NCBI RefSeq assembly: GCF_011516645.4
Contig: NZ_CP088285.1
Coordinates: 3,304,501 to 3,368,500 of the forward strand
Direction: 5' to 3'
DNA length: 64,000 nt
Origin: Bradyrhizobium septentrionale
GTDB lineage: Bacteria; Pseudomonadota; Alphaproteobacteria; Rhizobiales; Xanthobacteraceae
Below, one piece after another: positions 28,148 through 35,632 of the stretch. A model generated the notes under the pieces. That model did not search any database. It saw nothing but the letters and a program-made list of their open reading frames with translations, and was not told the origin of the DNA. The position numbers and the translations under genes were made by a program. Each line of letters begins with the position of its first letter. Within the stretch, counting starts at the first letter, position 1.

Positions 28148-28846
28148 CTAAACCCCGAGATAGCGCTGCAGGACCTCTGGCTGCGCCTTGATCTCCTGCG
28201 CGGGCCCTTCGTGGACGATGTGTCCATTGTTGATGATGTAAATGCGCTGCGCCAGCGCGAGCGTCGCGGCGAGGTTCTGCTCCACCAGCACGATGGTCTG
28301 TCCGGCCTCGGCCAGATCGCGGCACGCCTTCATCAGGTCGCGCACGATCACCGGCGCCAGTCCCTCGAACGGCTCGTCGAGCAGGATGATCTTCGGATCG
28401 CGCACCAGTGCGCGCGCGATCGCCAGCATCTGCTGCTCGCCGCCGGACAGGTCGGTGCCGCGATTGCTCCGCCGCTCCCGGAGCCGCGGGAACATCTCGT
28501 AGATGCGGTCGAGCGGCCAGCGCTGCGAGGCGGTCAGGCCGGCGATCACGAGGTTCTCCTCGACGCTCAGGCTGCCGAAGATGCGGCGCTCCTCATGGAC
28601 CAGCTGCATGCCGGCCTGCGCGATCTTGTGGCTCTTCCTGCCGGATATCTCGACACCGTCGAACATCACCGAGCCGCGGCGCGGGGTCACCACGCCCATC
28701 AGGCTCTTCAGCGTCGTGCTCTTGCCGGCGCCATTGCGGCCGAGCAGCGCCACCACCTCGTTGCGCTCGACCCGCATCGAGACGTCGAACAGGATGTGGG
28801 AATCCCCGTAATAGCTGTTTAGTCCATTGACCTCGAGCAGGCTCAT
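28148..28846 (-). CDS. Branched-chain-type ABC transporter ATP-binding protein (LivF-like)
   Basis: An ATPase of 232 residues. Walker A is GRNGAGKSTT near 36-45, the signature is LSGGEQQMLAIARAL, Walker B is IILLDEPFEGLAP and the switch histidine position is replaced by the LivF-type VLVEQN. Its start codon overlaps the stop codon of the livM-livG fusion gene (ATGA), so translation is probably coupled. It is the last gene of the operon SBP-livH-livMG-livF. Confidence 0.95.
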   Translation of the reverse strand: MSLLEVNGLNSYYGDSHILFDVSMRVERNEVVALLGRNGAGKSTTLKSLMGVVTPRRGSVMFDGVEISGRKSHKIAQAGMQLVHEERRIFGSLSVEENLVIAGLTASQRWPLDRIYEMFPRLRERRSNRGTDLSGGEQQMLAIARALVRDPKIILLDEPFEGLAPVIVRDLMKACRDLAEAGQTIVLVEQNLAATLALAQRIYIINNGHIVHEGPAQEIKAQPEVLQRYLGV

Positions 28847-30699
28847 GCGGCGAGCACTCCATGCACGCCGCCAAGATAGGCTTCCTGGACGGTCGAATTG
28901 TTCTTGATCTCTTCCGGCGTTCCCTCGACCAGCACGCGGCCCTCCTGCAGCACGGTGACGCGCTCGGCGAGCTCGAACAGCGCATCCATGTCGTGATCGA
29001 TGATGATCATGGTGCGGCCCTGGCTGATCGACTTCAGCAGCTTCACGGTTTCGACGCGTTCGCGCGGGCTCATGCCGGCCAAGGGCTCGTCGAGCAGCAA
29101 AAGGCTCGGCGACGTTGCCAGAGCCAGCCCGATCTCGAGCCGCCGCTTCTCGCCATAGGCGAGCTCCGACACGGGCGTATCGGGCCTCGAGGTCAGATTG
29201 ACCAGCTCGAGCGTCTGCTGCACGCGCTCGGACAGGCCGGGGATGCTGTCGATGCTGCGGAACAGATCGAGCTTGAACTTGCCGCGAAGCGCCGACAGCG
29301 CCGCGATCACCAGGTTCTCGCGCACCGTCAGGCCGGCGAACAGCTGGTTGACCTGGTAGCTTTTGGTCAGGCCGAGCTGACAGACGTCGGTGACGTTCAT
29401 CCCGGTGATGTCGCGGCCGCCAAATACGATGGTGCCCAAGGTCGGGTGGACCTCGCAGGTTAGCATCTTGAAGAAGGTCGATTTGCCGGCGCCGTTCGGG
29501 CCGATGATGCCGCGCAGCTCGCCGTGATTGACGGTGAAATCGATACCGCTGTTGGCGAGCAGGCCGCCATAGCGCTTGGTCAGGCCTCGGGCCTGAAGAA
29601 TGGGACCGGCCAACATGCTGTCGGCGCGGGGCGGCGCAGGTATCGGTGCGGCAACCTCCGCGGCACGGGGTTCGCTTGCCACAGCGACAACCTCGGACGC
29701 GCTCTCGTCCGGCTCCTTGGCGCCGCGCTGTCCGGTCAGGAGGCGATAGAGATCGGCGAGGCCGCCGATGATGCCGCGGCGCAGGAAGCAGACCAGCAGC
29801 ACGAAGACGATGCCGAGCACGAGCTTCCAGGCCGCGCCGAGCCCGAGCGCCGCCTGCAGGAAGTCCTGCAGCGACAGCCAGACCGCGGCGCCGACCAGTG
29901 GCCCGAACAGCGTGCCGCGGCCGCCGATCGCCGTCTGCATCACGAGCTGCCCCGAGGTGTCGAAAGTGAACGCGTCGGGCGGCATGAAGGCCTGCAGCAC
30001 GCCCAGCAGGCCACCGGCAAAACCGGCATAGGCGGCGGCGATCACGAAGGCGGTCAGCTTGTAACCGTGGATGTTGTGGCCGACCGCGGTCGCGCGCAGC
30101 GGATTGTCCCTGATCGCGCTGAACACGGCGCCGACCGGCGAACGCACGATGCGCAGCGCGATCACGACGCCGATGAAGTAGCACAGCGCCAGGAACTGGT
30201 AGAGCGACCAGCCGGTGGTGAAGTGCAGTGTGGTGAAGCCGAGATTGAAGCTCGGGGTCGGCACGCCGGGCAGCCCGTTCTCGCCGCCAGTGAAGTCCGA
30301 CAGCGGATTGAACTCGACGAAGAAGAACACCTCCGCGATCGCCACCGTGATCATGGCGAAATAGATGCCGGTGCGGCGCAGCGCGATCAGGCCGATCAGA
30401 TAGCCCGCGGCGGCCGCCGCGATCATGCCGATGACGAGCGCGAGGACGACGTTCGGAAAGCCGGCGCGGGTCAGCAGCCAGGCGGCGACGAAGCCGCCTG
30501 TGCCGTAAAAGGCCGACTGGCCGAACGACAGCAGGCCGGTGAAGCCGAACAGGATGTCGAAGCCGAGCCCGAACAGGCCCCAGACCAGGATCCGGTTCAC
30601 CGTGTTGGGTGCGAAGCCGAGCCACGGCAGCACGAAGGGCGCGGCGATCAGGCCGGCGGCCGTCAGAAACTCGATCAGGTATGGGCGCTGTTTCAGCAT
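28843..30699 (-). CDS. Fused LivM permease-LivG ATPase
   Basis: A protein of 618 residues. Residues 1-310 are a LivM-type permease with about nine membrane segments and the family stretch FGLGFDILFGFTGLLSFGQSAF. A linker of about 55 residues (about 315-370), with acidic and Ala/Pro-rich parts, leads to a LivG-type ATPase: Walker A GPNGAGKSTF, signature LAYGEKRRLEIGLAL, Walker B LLLLDEPLAGM and the switch histidine in IIDHDMD. The reading frame is continuous. LivM and LivG are usually separate, so the fusion fixes a one-to-one pairing of these subunits. Confidence 0.94.
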   Translation of the reverse strand: MLKQRPYLIEFLTAAGLIAAPFVLPWLGFAPNTVNRILVWGLFGLGFDILFGFTGLLSFGQSAFYGTGGFVAAWLLTRAGFPNVVLALVIGMIAAAAAGYLIGLIALRRTGIYFAMITVAIAEVFFFVEFNPLSDFTGGENGLPGVPTPSFNLGFTTLHFTTGWSLYQFLALCYFIGVVIALRIVRSPVGAVFSAIRDNPLRATAVGHNIHGYKLTAFVIAAAYAGFAGGLLGVLQAFMPPDAFTFDTSGQLVMQTAIGGRGTLFGPLVGAAVWLSLQDFLQAALGLGAAWKLVLGIVFVLLVCFLRRGIIGGLADLYRLLTGQRGAKEPDESASEVVAVASEPRAAEVAAPIPAPPRADSMLAGPILQARGLTKRYGGLLANSGIDFTVNHGELRGIIGPNGAGKSTFFKMLTCEVHPTLGTIVFGGRDITGMNVTDVCQLGLTKSYQVNQLFAGLTVRENLVIAALSALRGKFKLDLFRSIDSIPGLSERVQQTLELVNLTSRPDTPVSELAYGEKRRLEIGLALATSPSLLLLDEPLAGMSPRERVETVKLLKSISQGRTMIIIDHDMDALFELAERVTVLQEGRVLVEGTPEEIKNNSTVQEAYLGGVHGVLAA

Positions 30700-30713
30700 T
30701 TAATAATCCGTCG

Positions 30714-31589
30714 TCATTCGCGGCCCTGCGTGCCGAGCAGGCCGTGCGGTCTGAGCACGAGCACGAGCGTCATCGCCGCGAACGGCATGACGTAGGCGTA
30801 ACCGGGGTTGAACATCGAGGTGATGCTGATGATCTCGCCGGCGATCAGCCCGCCGAGGATCGCGCCGGGAAACGAACCGACGCCGCCGATCACCACCACC
30901 ACGAAGGTCTCGACCAGGATGTCGTCGCCGACGCCGGGTGTCAGCGACACCACGGGCGCGTTGATGATTCCGGCGAAGCCCGCGGCCATCGCGCCGATGC
31001 CGAACACGATCATGAAGACGCGGTAGACGTTGATGCCGAGCGAATCGACCATCACCGAATCCTCGATGCCGGCGCGCACGATCATGCCGAGCCGGGTGCG
31101 GTAGAGGATCAGGAACAGTGCGCCGAGCGCGACCGCGACGATGCCGACGACGGCGAGCCGGTAGGTCGGGTAGAACAGGAAGCCCATCGAGGTGATGCCC
31201 TGCAGCAGCGCCGGCGGCGGCACCACCTGCGACTGGCTGGTGAAGATCAGCCGCACGATCTCCACGAAACAGATGCCGAGGCCGAACGTCACCAGCAGCT
31301 GGTCCTCATGCGGGCGATGGTAGAAGTGGCGGATGATGATCCGCTCCATCGCGACGCCGAGCGCCATCACGAACAGCGATCCCGCGATCACGGCGAGAAT
31401 GAACGAGCCGGTGTAGGAATAGGTCACGTATCCGGCGTAGCCGCCGATCATGAACATGGCGCCGTGGGCGAGATTGAGCACCCCGAGCGTGCCGTAGATG
31501 ATCGTCAGTCCGGAGCTGATCAACGCAAGCAGCGCGCCGAGCGCCAGTCCGTTGAAAAGTTGCGAAACGAAATTTGGCCAGTTGATCAT
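30714..31589 (-). CDS. Branched-chain-type ABC transporter permease (LivH-like)
   Basis: A permease of 291 residues with about eight membrane helices. Family marks are NGLALGALLALISSGLTIIYG, NLAHGAMFMIGGYAGY near the N-terminus and VVVIGGVGSFPGAILGGLIAGE near the C-terminus. It lies 14 bases upstream of the fused livMG gene and 103 bases after the binding-protein gene. Confidence 0.95.
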   Translation of the reverse strand: MINWPNFVSQLFNGLALGALLALISSGLTIIYGTLGVLNLAHGAMFMIGGYAGYVTYSYTGSFILAVIAGSLFVMALGVAMERIIIRHFYHRPHEDQLLVTFGLGICFVEIVRLIFTSQSQVVPPPALLQGITSMGFLFYPTYRLAVVGIVAVALGALFLILYRTRLGMIVRAGIEDSVMVDSLGINVYRVFMIVFGIGAMAAGFAGIINAPVVSLTPGVGDDILVETFVVVVIGGVGSFPGAILGGLIAGEIISITSMFNPGYAYVMPFAAMTLVLVLRPHGLLGTQGRE

Positions 31590-31692
31590 GGCGTGCGTTC
31601 AGTCGGCCCAGTCAATGGAGGATGCGTTTCGACACAAAGCGGCGCCGCGGGTCGGGTCGCCCCGCCCACGGCGCCGGGTCGTCCCACGTTGA

Positions 31693-33048
31693 TCAGGTGT
31701 AGTCGCCGAGATGGCAGCCGAACGCATCCGGCTTCTGCATCAAGCCGTCGCCGGCGACGATCTCGATCACCTCGTAATAGTCCTCCTTGTTCTTCATCTC
31801 CTTTTCCATCTTGCCGCGGACGATGATGACGGGGCGGACGCATTGGTGATCTTCGGGGCGATAATGCACGTCGCCGACCAGCGAAGGGACGGTCTCGCCC
31901 TTCTCGTAGGCCTTGATGACGTCGGGCGGATAGAAGCTGCCGGCTTCCTCGACCATGCGGGCCCAGTGCGCGAAGCTGACATAGGCGTTCTCGGCGCCCC
32001 ATTCCGGCTTGTATCCGAACTTCTTCTCGAAGGTCTCGTTGAACATCTTGGCCAGCGGATACTTGTCCTCGATGGTCCACCAATAGTCGGTCGCGGCGTA
32101 GACGCCCTGCATCAGGCCGCCGGTCTCGCGGGCGATGAACGGCACCTGGTAGGGCACCACGAGCTTCATCTTGTCGAGCACGCCGAACTGCTTGGCCTGC
32201 TGCGTCGACAGCACGGCGTCGTGGCCCCAGTTGACGTTGATCAGCACGTCGGCACCGGAATTCGCGACATTGAGCAGATATGACGAATAGTCGGGTGCGC
32301 CGAGCGGCGACACCTGGTTGGTGACGGTGGTCCAGCCCGCCTCGGCGAGGCGGTCCTGCATCGACTTGGTCACCGTGTGGCCATAGGTGTAGTCGGGCGT
32401 CAGATAGGCGGCCTTCTTGTTCTTGCCGAACTGCTTGATCAGCACCGGCGCGATCGCAGCCGCGGCAGTCTGGCCGAAGAAGTTCTGGCGAAAGCCGTAG
32501 CGCACGCAATCCTTGCCGGTGGTGTCGTTGGAGCCGGAGATGCCGCAAACGAAGATCACCTTCTCGCGCTGGGCCAGCTTGTTCAGCGCGACCGCGACCG
32601 CACTCGACGTGCCGCCGGTGATCATCACCGCCTTGTTCTCGCTGATGAAGCGCTGCTGCGCCTGCACGGCCTCGTTCGGCTTCGCCGCGGAATCCGCAAC
32701 GCCGAACTTCAGGTCCTTGCCGAGCACGCCCTTTGAGGTCTTCGGCGAGATTTTCTTGATCAGCTCGTGGCCGCTGTTGATGTGCTCGATCGCGAGCTGA
32801 TAGCCCTTGAGCTCATCCTCGCCCTGCACCGCATAGGTGCCGGTGCGCGGGACCGAGATGCCGATGAAGGCCGAGGAGCCGGACGAGCCGGCGGGAAAGG
32901 TCCCGATCGCCGGGTGGTCCTCGGCGAATGCCCGCGACGCGATCGAGGCCGGCAGCACGCTGCCGCCGATCAGGCCGGCACCGGCCTGCAGCAGGGTGCG
33001 ACGCGAGACGTTCAGTGTTCTGCGCGGCAGGAAATCCTTGGTGCTCAT
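31693..33048 (-). CDS. Tat-exported ABC transporter substrate-binding protein (type I, Liv/urea/amide-like)
   Basis: A binding protein of 451 residues. The N-terminus carries a twin-arginine signal (SRRTLLQAGAGLIGG, cleavage near SRAFAE), so the protein is probably exported folded. The mature domain shows the type I bilobal pattern: IGISVPRTGTYAVQGEDELKG, INSGHELIKK, VMITGGTSSAVAVALN, and a C-terminal region ending with RGKMEKEMKNKEDYYEVIE. It resembles proteins for urea, short amides or branched-chain amino acids; the ligand is open. First gene of the operon, transcribed right to left. Confidence 0.93.
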   Translation of the reverse strand: MSTKDFLPRRTLNVSRRTLLQAGAGLIGGSVLPASIASRAFAEDHPAIGTFPAGSSGSSAFIGISVPRTGTYAVQGEDELKGYQLAIEHINSGHELIKKISPKTSKGVLGKDLKFGVADSAAKPNEAVQAQQRFISENKAVMITGGTSSAVAVALNKLAQREKVIFVCGISGSNDTTGKDCVRYGFRQNFFGQTAAAAIAPVLIKQFGKNKKAAYLTPDYTYGHTVTKSMQDRLAEAGWTTVTNQVSPLGAPDYSSYLLNVANSGADVLINVNWGHDAVLSTQQAKQFGVLDKMKLVVPYQVPFIARETGGLMQGVYAATDYWWTIEDKYPLAKMFNETFEKKFGYKPEWGAENAYVSFAHWARMVEEAGSFYPPDVIKAYEKGETVPSLVGDVHYRPEDHQCVRPVIIVRGKMEKEMKNKEDYYEVIEIVAGDGLMQKPDAFGCHLGDYT

Positions 33049-33062
33049 CGCTCACTATCCTC

Positions 33063-33073
33063 CAATTAAATTG
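33063..33073. promoter_or_regulatory. Short palindrome before the liv operon
   Basis: CAATT-A-AATTG is a perfect 11-base palindrome centred 20 bases upstream of the binding-protein ATG. It lies in an AT-rich stretch and could be an operator; with its small size this is weak. Confidence 0.25.
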
Positions 33074-33337
33074 ATTTTTGGCGCGCATGTTCATCGGTCG
33101 CCGGATCGGATCGATCGGCGGCTGGATGCGCCGGCTGCGATGGAGCAGCCCGTCGCAGCTACAATTCCCCACCGGCATATTTAGTCAATGTCGCCTTTCG
33201 TCGAATCATATCGGTCTACGATGGAATTAATGTCGGAATACGATATATCTGGGTTTACCGCCCGGGTGCGGGTCCTGTAGTGAGAGGCGATGATCCACGA
33301 GCCTTCAAATCGCGTCGGAAATCCCGGAGAGCACGCC

Positions 33338-33778
33338 GTGACCGAGGACGGCGGCGCTGAGCAATCGAGCACCCTGAGCATCCGCGCGATCAACGTTCTG
33401 AAGGAGTTGTCGGCCGAACTGCTCGACGAAGTGCCGCCAAAGCTGGGCTGGACGCCGCCGGACGATCTGCTTCGCCTGCTCACGGCGCGCCATCTTGCGA
33501 CCGCGCGAAACTGCGGACAGCAAACCATGCGTGAGATCATCGATTGGGCCGAGACGCGCGGGATATCGATCCCGGCGCCGCATCATACCGGCAAATCGCT
33601 GTCGGAGGTCTGGGGCGATCTGGTCGAGCGTGCCTCGGCCGGGCATCTCACCAAGAGCGAGATCACCGAGGCGCTGGAGAGGTCGATCCGCCGCCGGAGC
33701 CCGCGGATTCCGGTCGCCTTCCAGATCGTGCTGCTGAAGATCTTGAGTTCGAGCTACGATCACTGGCCGCAGCCGTGA
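33338..33778 (+). CDS. Orphan RNA polymerase alpha-CTD-like protein
   Basis: A protein of 146 residues from a GTG start with GGAGAG six bases upstream; an ATG at 33290 is an alternative with poor spacing. Residues about 13-75 read LSIRAINVLKEL and then ARNCGQQTMREIIDWAETRGISI, which align with the helix-hairpin-helix C-terminal domain of RNA polymerase alpha (E. coli: LTVRSANCLK and NLGKKSLTEI...RGLSL). R16 and N19 correspond to R265 and N268, which contact DNA UP elements. The lysines K297 and K298 of the hairpin are Q-Q here. No alpha N-terminal domain is present. A role as DNA-binding or polymerase-associated regulator is inferred. Confidence 0.75.
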   Translation: MTEDGGAEQSSTLSIRAINVLKELSAELLDEVPPKLGWTPPDDLLRLLTARHLATARNCGQQTMREIIDWAETRGISIPAPHHTGKSLSEVWGDLVERASAGHLTKSEITEALERSIRRRSPRIPVAFQIVLLKILSSSYDHWPQP

Positions 33779-33923
33779 TGCCACCCGGCCGCGCCACTCG
33801 ACCGTCAAACCGTTGAAAACATGAGTGCAAAGGCGGCCGGTAGGATGGTCCGCCGGGCCTGGACTTGATAGCGTCGCACCGCTCCTGCCGTCCGGCGGAG
33901 CGAGCCGGGAGCAGGACCAGCGA

Positions 33924-34391
33924 ATGCCTCAATCGAAGCAGCGGCGCGCGCCGGCCGCGACCGCAAAGCGCAGCGCCGCGGCCGCGACGGTCGATTACCC
34001 GGCGCTGGCGCGGTTTCGCTACCAGCTGCGCAGCTTCCTTGCGTTCAGCGAACAGGCGGCCCAGCAAGCCGGGTTGACGCCGCAGCAGCATCAGGCGCTG
34101 CTCGCCATCAAGGGATTCTCCGGCGAAGAGCCAACCACTGTCGGCGATATCGCCCGCTATTTGCTGATCCGCCATCACACCGCGGTCGAGCTGGTCAACC
34201 GGATGACGAAGCTCGGACTGTTGACGCGGGCGGTCGATGCCGCCGACGGCCGGCGTGTTCTGGTGACGCTGACGGCGCAGGGCGAGCGCAAGCTGCAAGC
34301 GCTGTCGAAGATTCACCTCGAGGAGCTGACCACGGCCGGTCCGGCGCTCGGCAAGATCCTGCGCCACTTCAGGCAGTCGCAAAAACGCTAG
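33924..34391 (+). CDS. MarR-family transcriptional regulator
   Basis: A winged-helix regulator of 155 residues from the ATG at 33924 (AGGA eight bases upstream). A basic, Ala-rich N-terminal tail of about 25 residues precedes YPALARFRYQLRSFLAFSEQAA. The helix-turn-helix is in TVGDIARYLLIRHHTAVELVNRMTKLGLL and the wing in RAVDAADGRRVLVTLTAQGERKL. The ligand and targets are unknown; the nearest plausible target is the liv operon 0.9 kb away on the other strand. A family A repeat begins at its stop codon. Confidence 0.93.
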   Translation: MPQSKQRRAPAATAKRSAAAATVDYPALARFRYQLRSFLAFSEQAAQQAGLTPQQHQALLAIKGFSGEEPTTVGDIARYLLIRHHTAVELVNRMTKLGLLTRAVDAADGRRVLVTLTAQGERKLQALSKIHLEELTTAGPALGKILRHFRQSQKR

Positions 34392-34490
34392 AGCATTTTC
34401 GGTTCTGATTGAATCAGAACCGAAGCTCCAGCTGCTTGTTTTGACGCGTTTTCTTCACGCGAACCGGTGTCCACTTCGCTCGAAAACGCT
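34391..34490 (-). repeat. Two-part palindromic repeat, family A, copy 3 (inverted)
   Basis: On the reverse strand it reads AGCGTTTTCGAGCGAAGTGG, then CCGGTTCGCGTGAAGAAAACGC and ends in the hairpin GCTTCGGTTCTGATT / AATCAGAACCGAAAA. It lies between the convergent MarR and prfA genes. Confidence 0.88.
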
Positions 34491-34495
34491 AGCGC

Positions 34496-35575
34496 TCACG
34501 CCGCCGCGCCCTGCGCCGCGAGCTGCGCGGCCTGGTGCTCGGTGGTCAGCGCATCGATCAGCTCGCCAAGCGCCTCGCCCGCGATCACCTGCGGCAGCTT
34601 GTAGAGCGTCAGATTGATGCGGTGGTCGGTGACCCTCCCTTGCGGGAAATTATAGGTGCGGATGCGCTCCGAGCGGTCGCCGGAGCCGACCTTCTCCTTG
34701 CGGTCGGCGGAGCGCGCGGCTTCGACGCGCTGGCGCTCGGCGTCATAGATGCGCGAACGCAATATGTTCATCGCCGACGCCCGGTTTTTGTGCTGCGAGC
34801 GGCTGTCCTGCATCATCACCACGATGCCGGTCGGCAGATGGGTGATGCGGATCGCCGATTCGGTCTTGTTGACGTGCTGACCGCCGGCGCCGCCCGCGCG
34901 CATGGTCTCGATCCTCAGATCGTCGTTCTTGATGTCGACGTCGACGTCCTCGACCTCCGGCAGCACCGCGACGGTCGCGGCCGAGGTGTGGATGCGGCCC
35001 TGCGTCTCGGTGTCGGGCACGCGCTGCACGCGGTGCACGCCGGACTCGAATTTCAGCTTGGCGAAGGCGCCGCGGCCCTGCACCTCGGCGATGATTTCCT
35101 TGTAGCCGCCGACGGTGCCTTCGCTCGCCGAAATCACCTCGACCTTCCAGCCCTGCAGGCCGGCGAAGCGCTCATACATCCGGAACAGGTCGCCGGCGAA
35201 CAGCGAGGCCTCGTCGCCGCCGGTGCCGGCGCGGATTTCCAGCACCACGTTGCGGTCGTCCATCGCGTCCTTGGGCAACAGCGCGATCCGGATATTCTGC
35301 TCGAGCTCGCCGATGCGCGCCTGCAGCGTTTCCAGCTCGGCTTCCGCCATGCCGCGCATCTCGGGGTCGGTCCCCGCATCCGCCAGCATCGCCTCGGTAT
35401 CGGCAAGCTCCGAGCGGGCGGAGCGATAGAGCTTCACCGCGTCGATCAACGGATGGAGCTCGGCGAGCTCGCGCGTGATCTGCACATAGCGCTCGGAATT
35501 GACCTGGCCGAGCAGCTCGGCTTCGAGCGAGGCATGATGGGCGAGCAGAACGTCGAGTTTGGCTTCGGGTAGCAT
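34496..35575 (-). CDS. prfA: Peptide chain release factor 1
   Basis: A protein of 359 residues that recognises UAA and UAG and triggers peptide release on the ribosome. The codon-recognition loop reads [19 protein letters not shown] (P-D-T in the PxT position) and the catalytic GGQ is in [17 protein letters not shown] near residue 230. The length matches RF1. It lies 57 bases downstream of ptsP on the same strand, but its usual partner prmC is separated by about 6.9 kb. Confidence 0.98.
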   Translation of the reverse strand: MLPEAKLDVLLAHHASLEAELLGQVNSERYVQITRELAELHPLIDAVKLYRSARSELADTEAMLADAGTDPEMRGMAEAELETLQARIGELEQNIRIALLPKDAMDDRNVVLEIRAGTGGDEASLFAGDLFRMYERFAGLQGWKVEVISASEGTVGGYKEIIAEVQGRGAFAKLKFESGVHRVQRVPDTETQGRIHTSAATVAVLPEVEDVDVDIKNDDLRIETMRAGGAGGQHVNKTESAIRITHLPTGIVVMMQDSRSQHKNRASAMNILRSRIYDAERQRVEAARSADRKEKVGSGDRSERIRTYNFPQGRVTDHRINLTLYKLPQVIAGEALGELIDALTTEHQAAQLAAQGAAA

Positions 35576-35632
35576 GGTGGTGTCTCGAATTGCGGGAGGC
35601 GAGAAAGTGCGGCAGCGGCGACGACAGCGTCG

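Noticed and set aside
28846..30625. Possible longer livF joined to an alternative frame of the livMG region
   Set aside because: The upstream part is an out-of-frame reading of livMG; the ATGA overlap gives a normal livF start at 28846.
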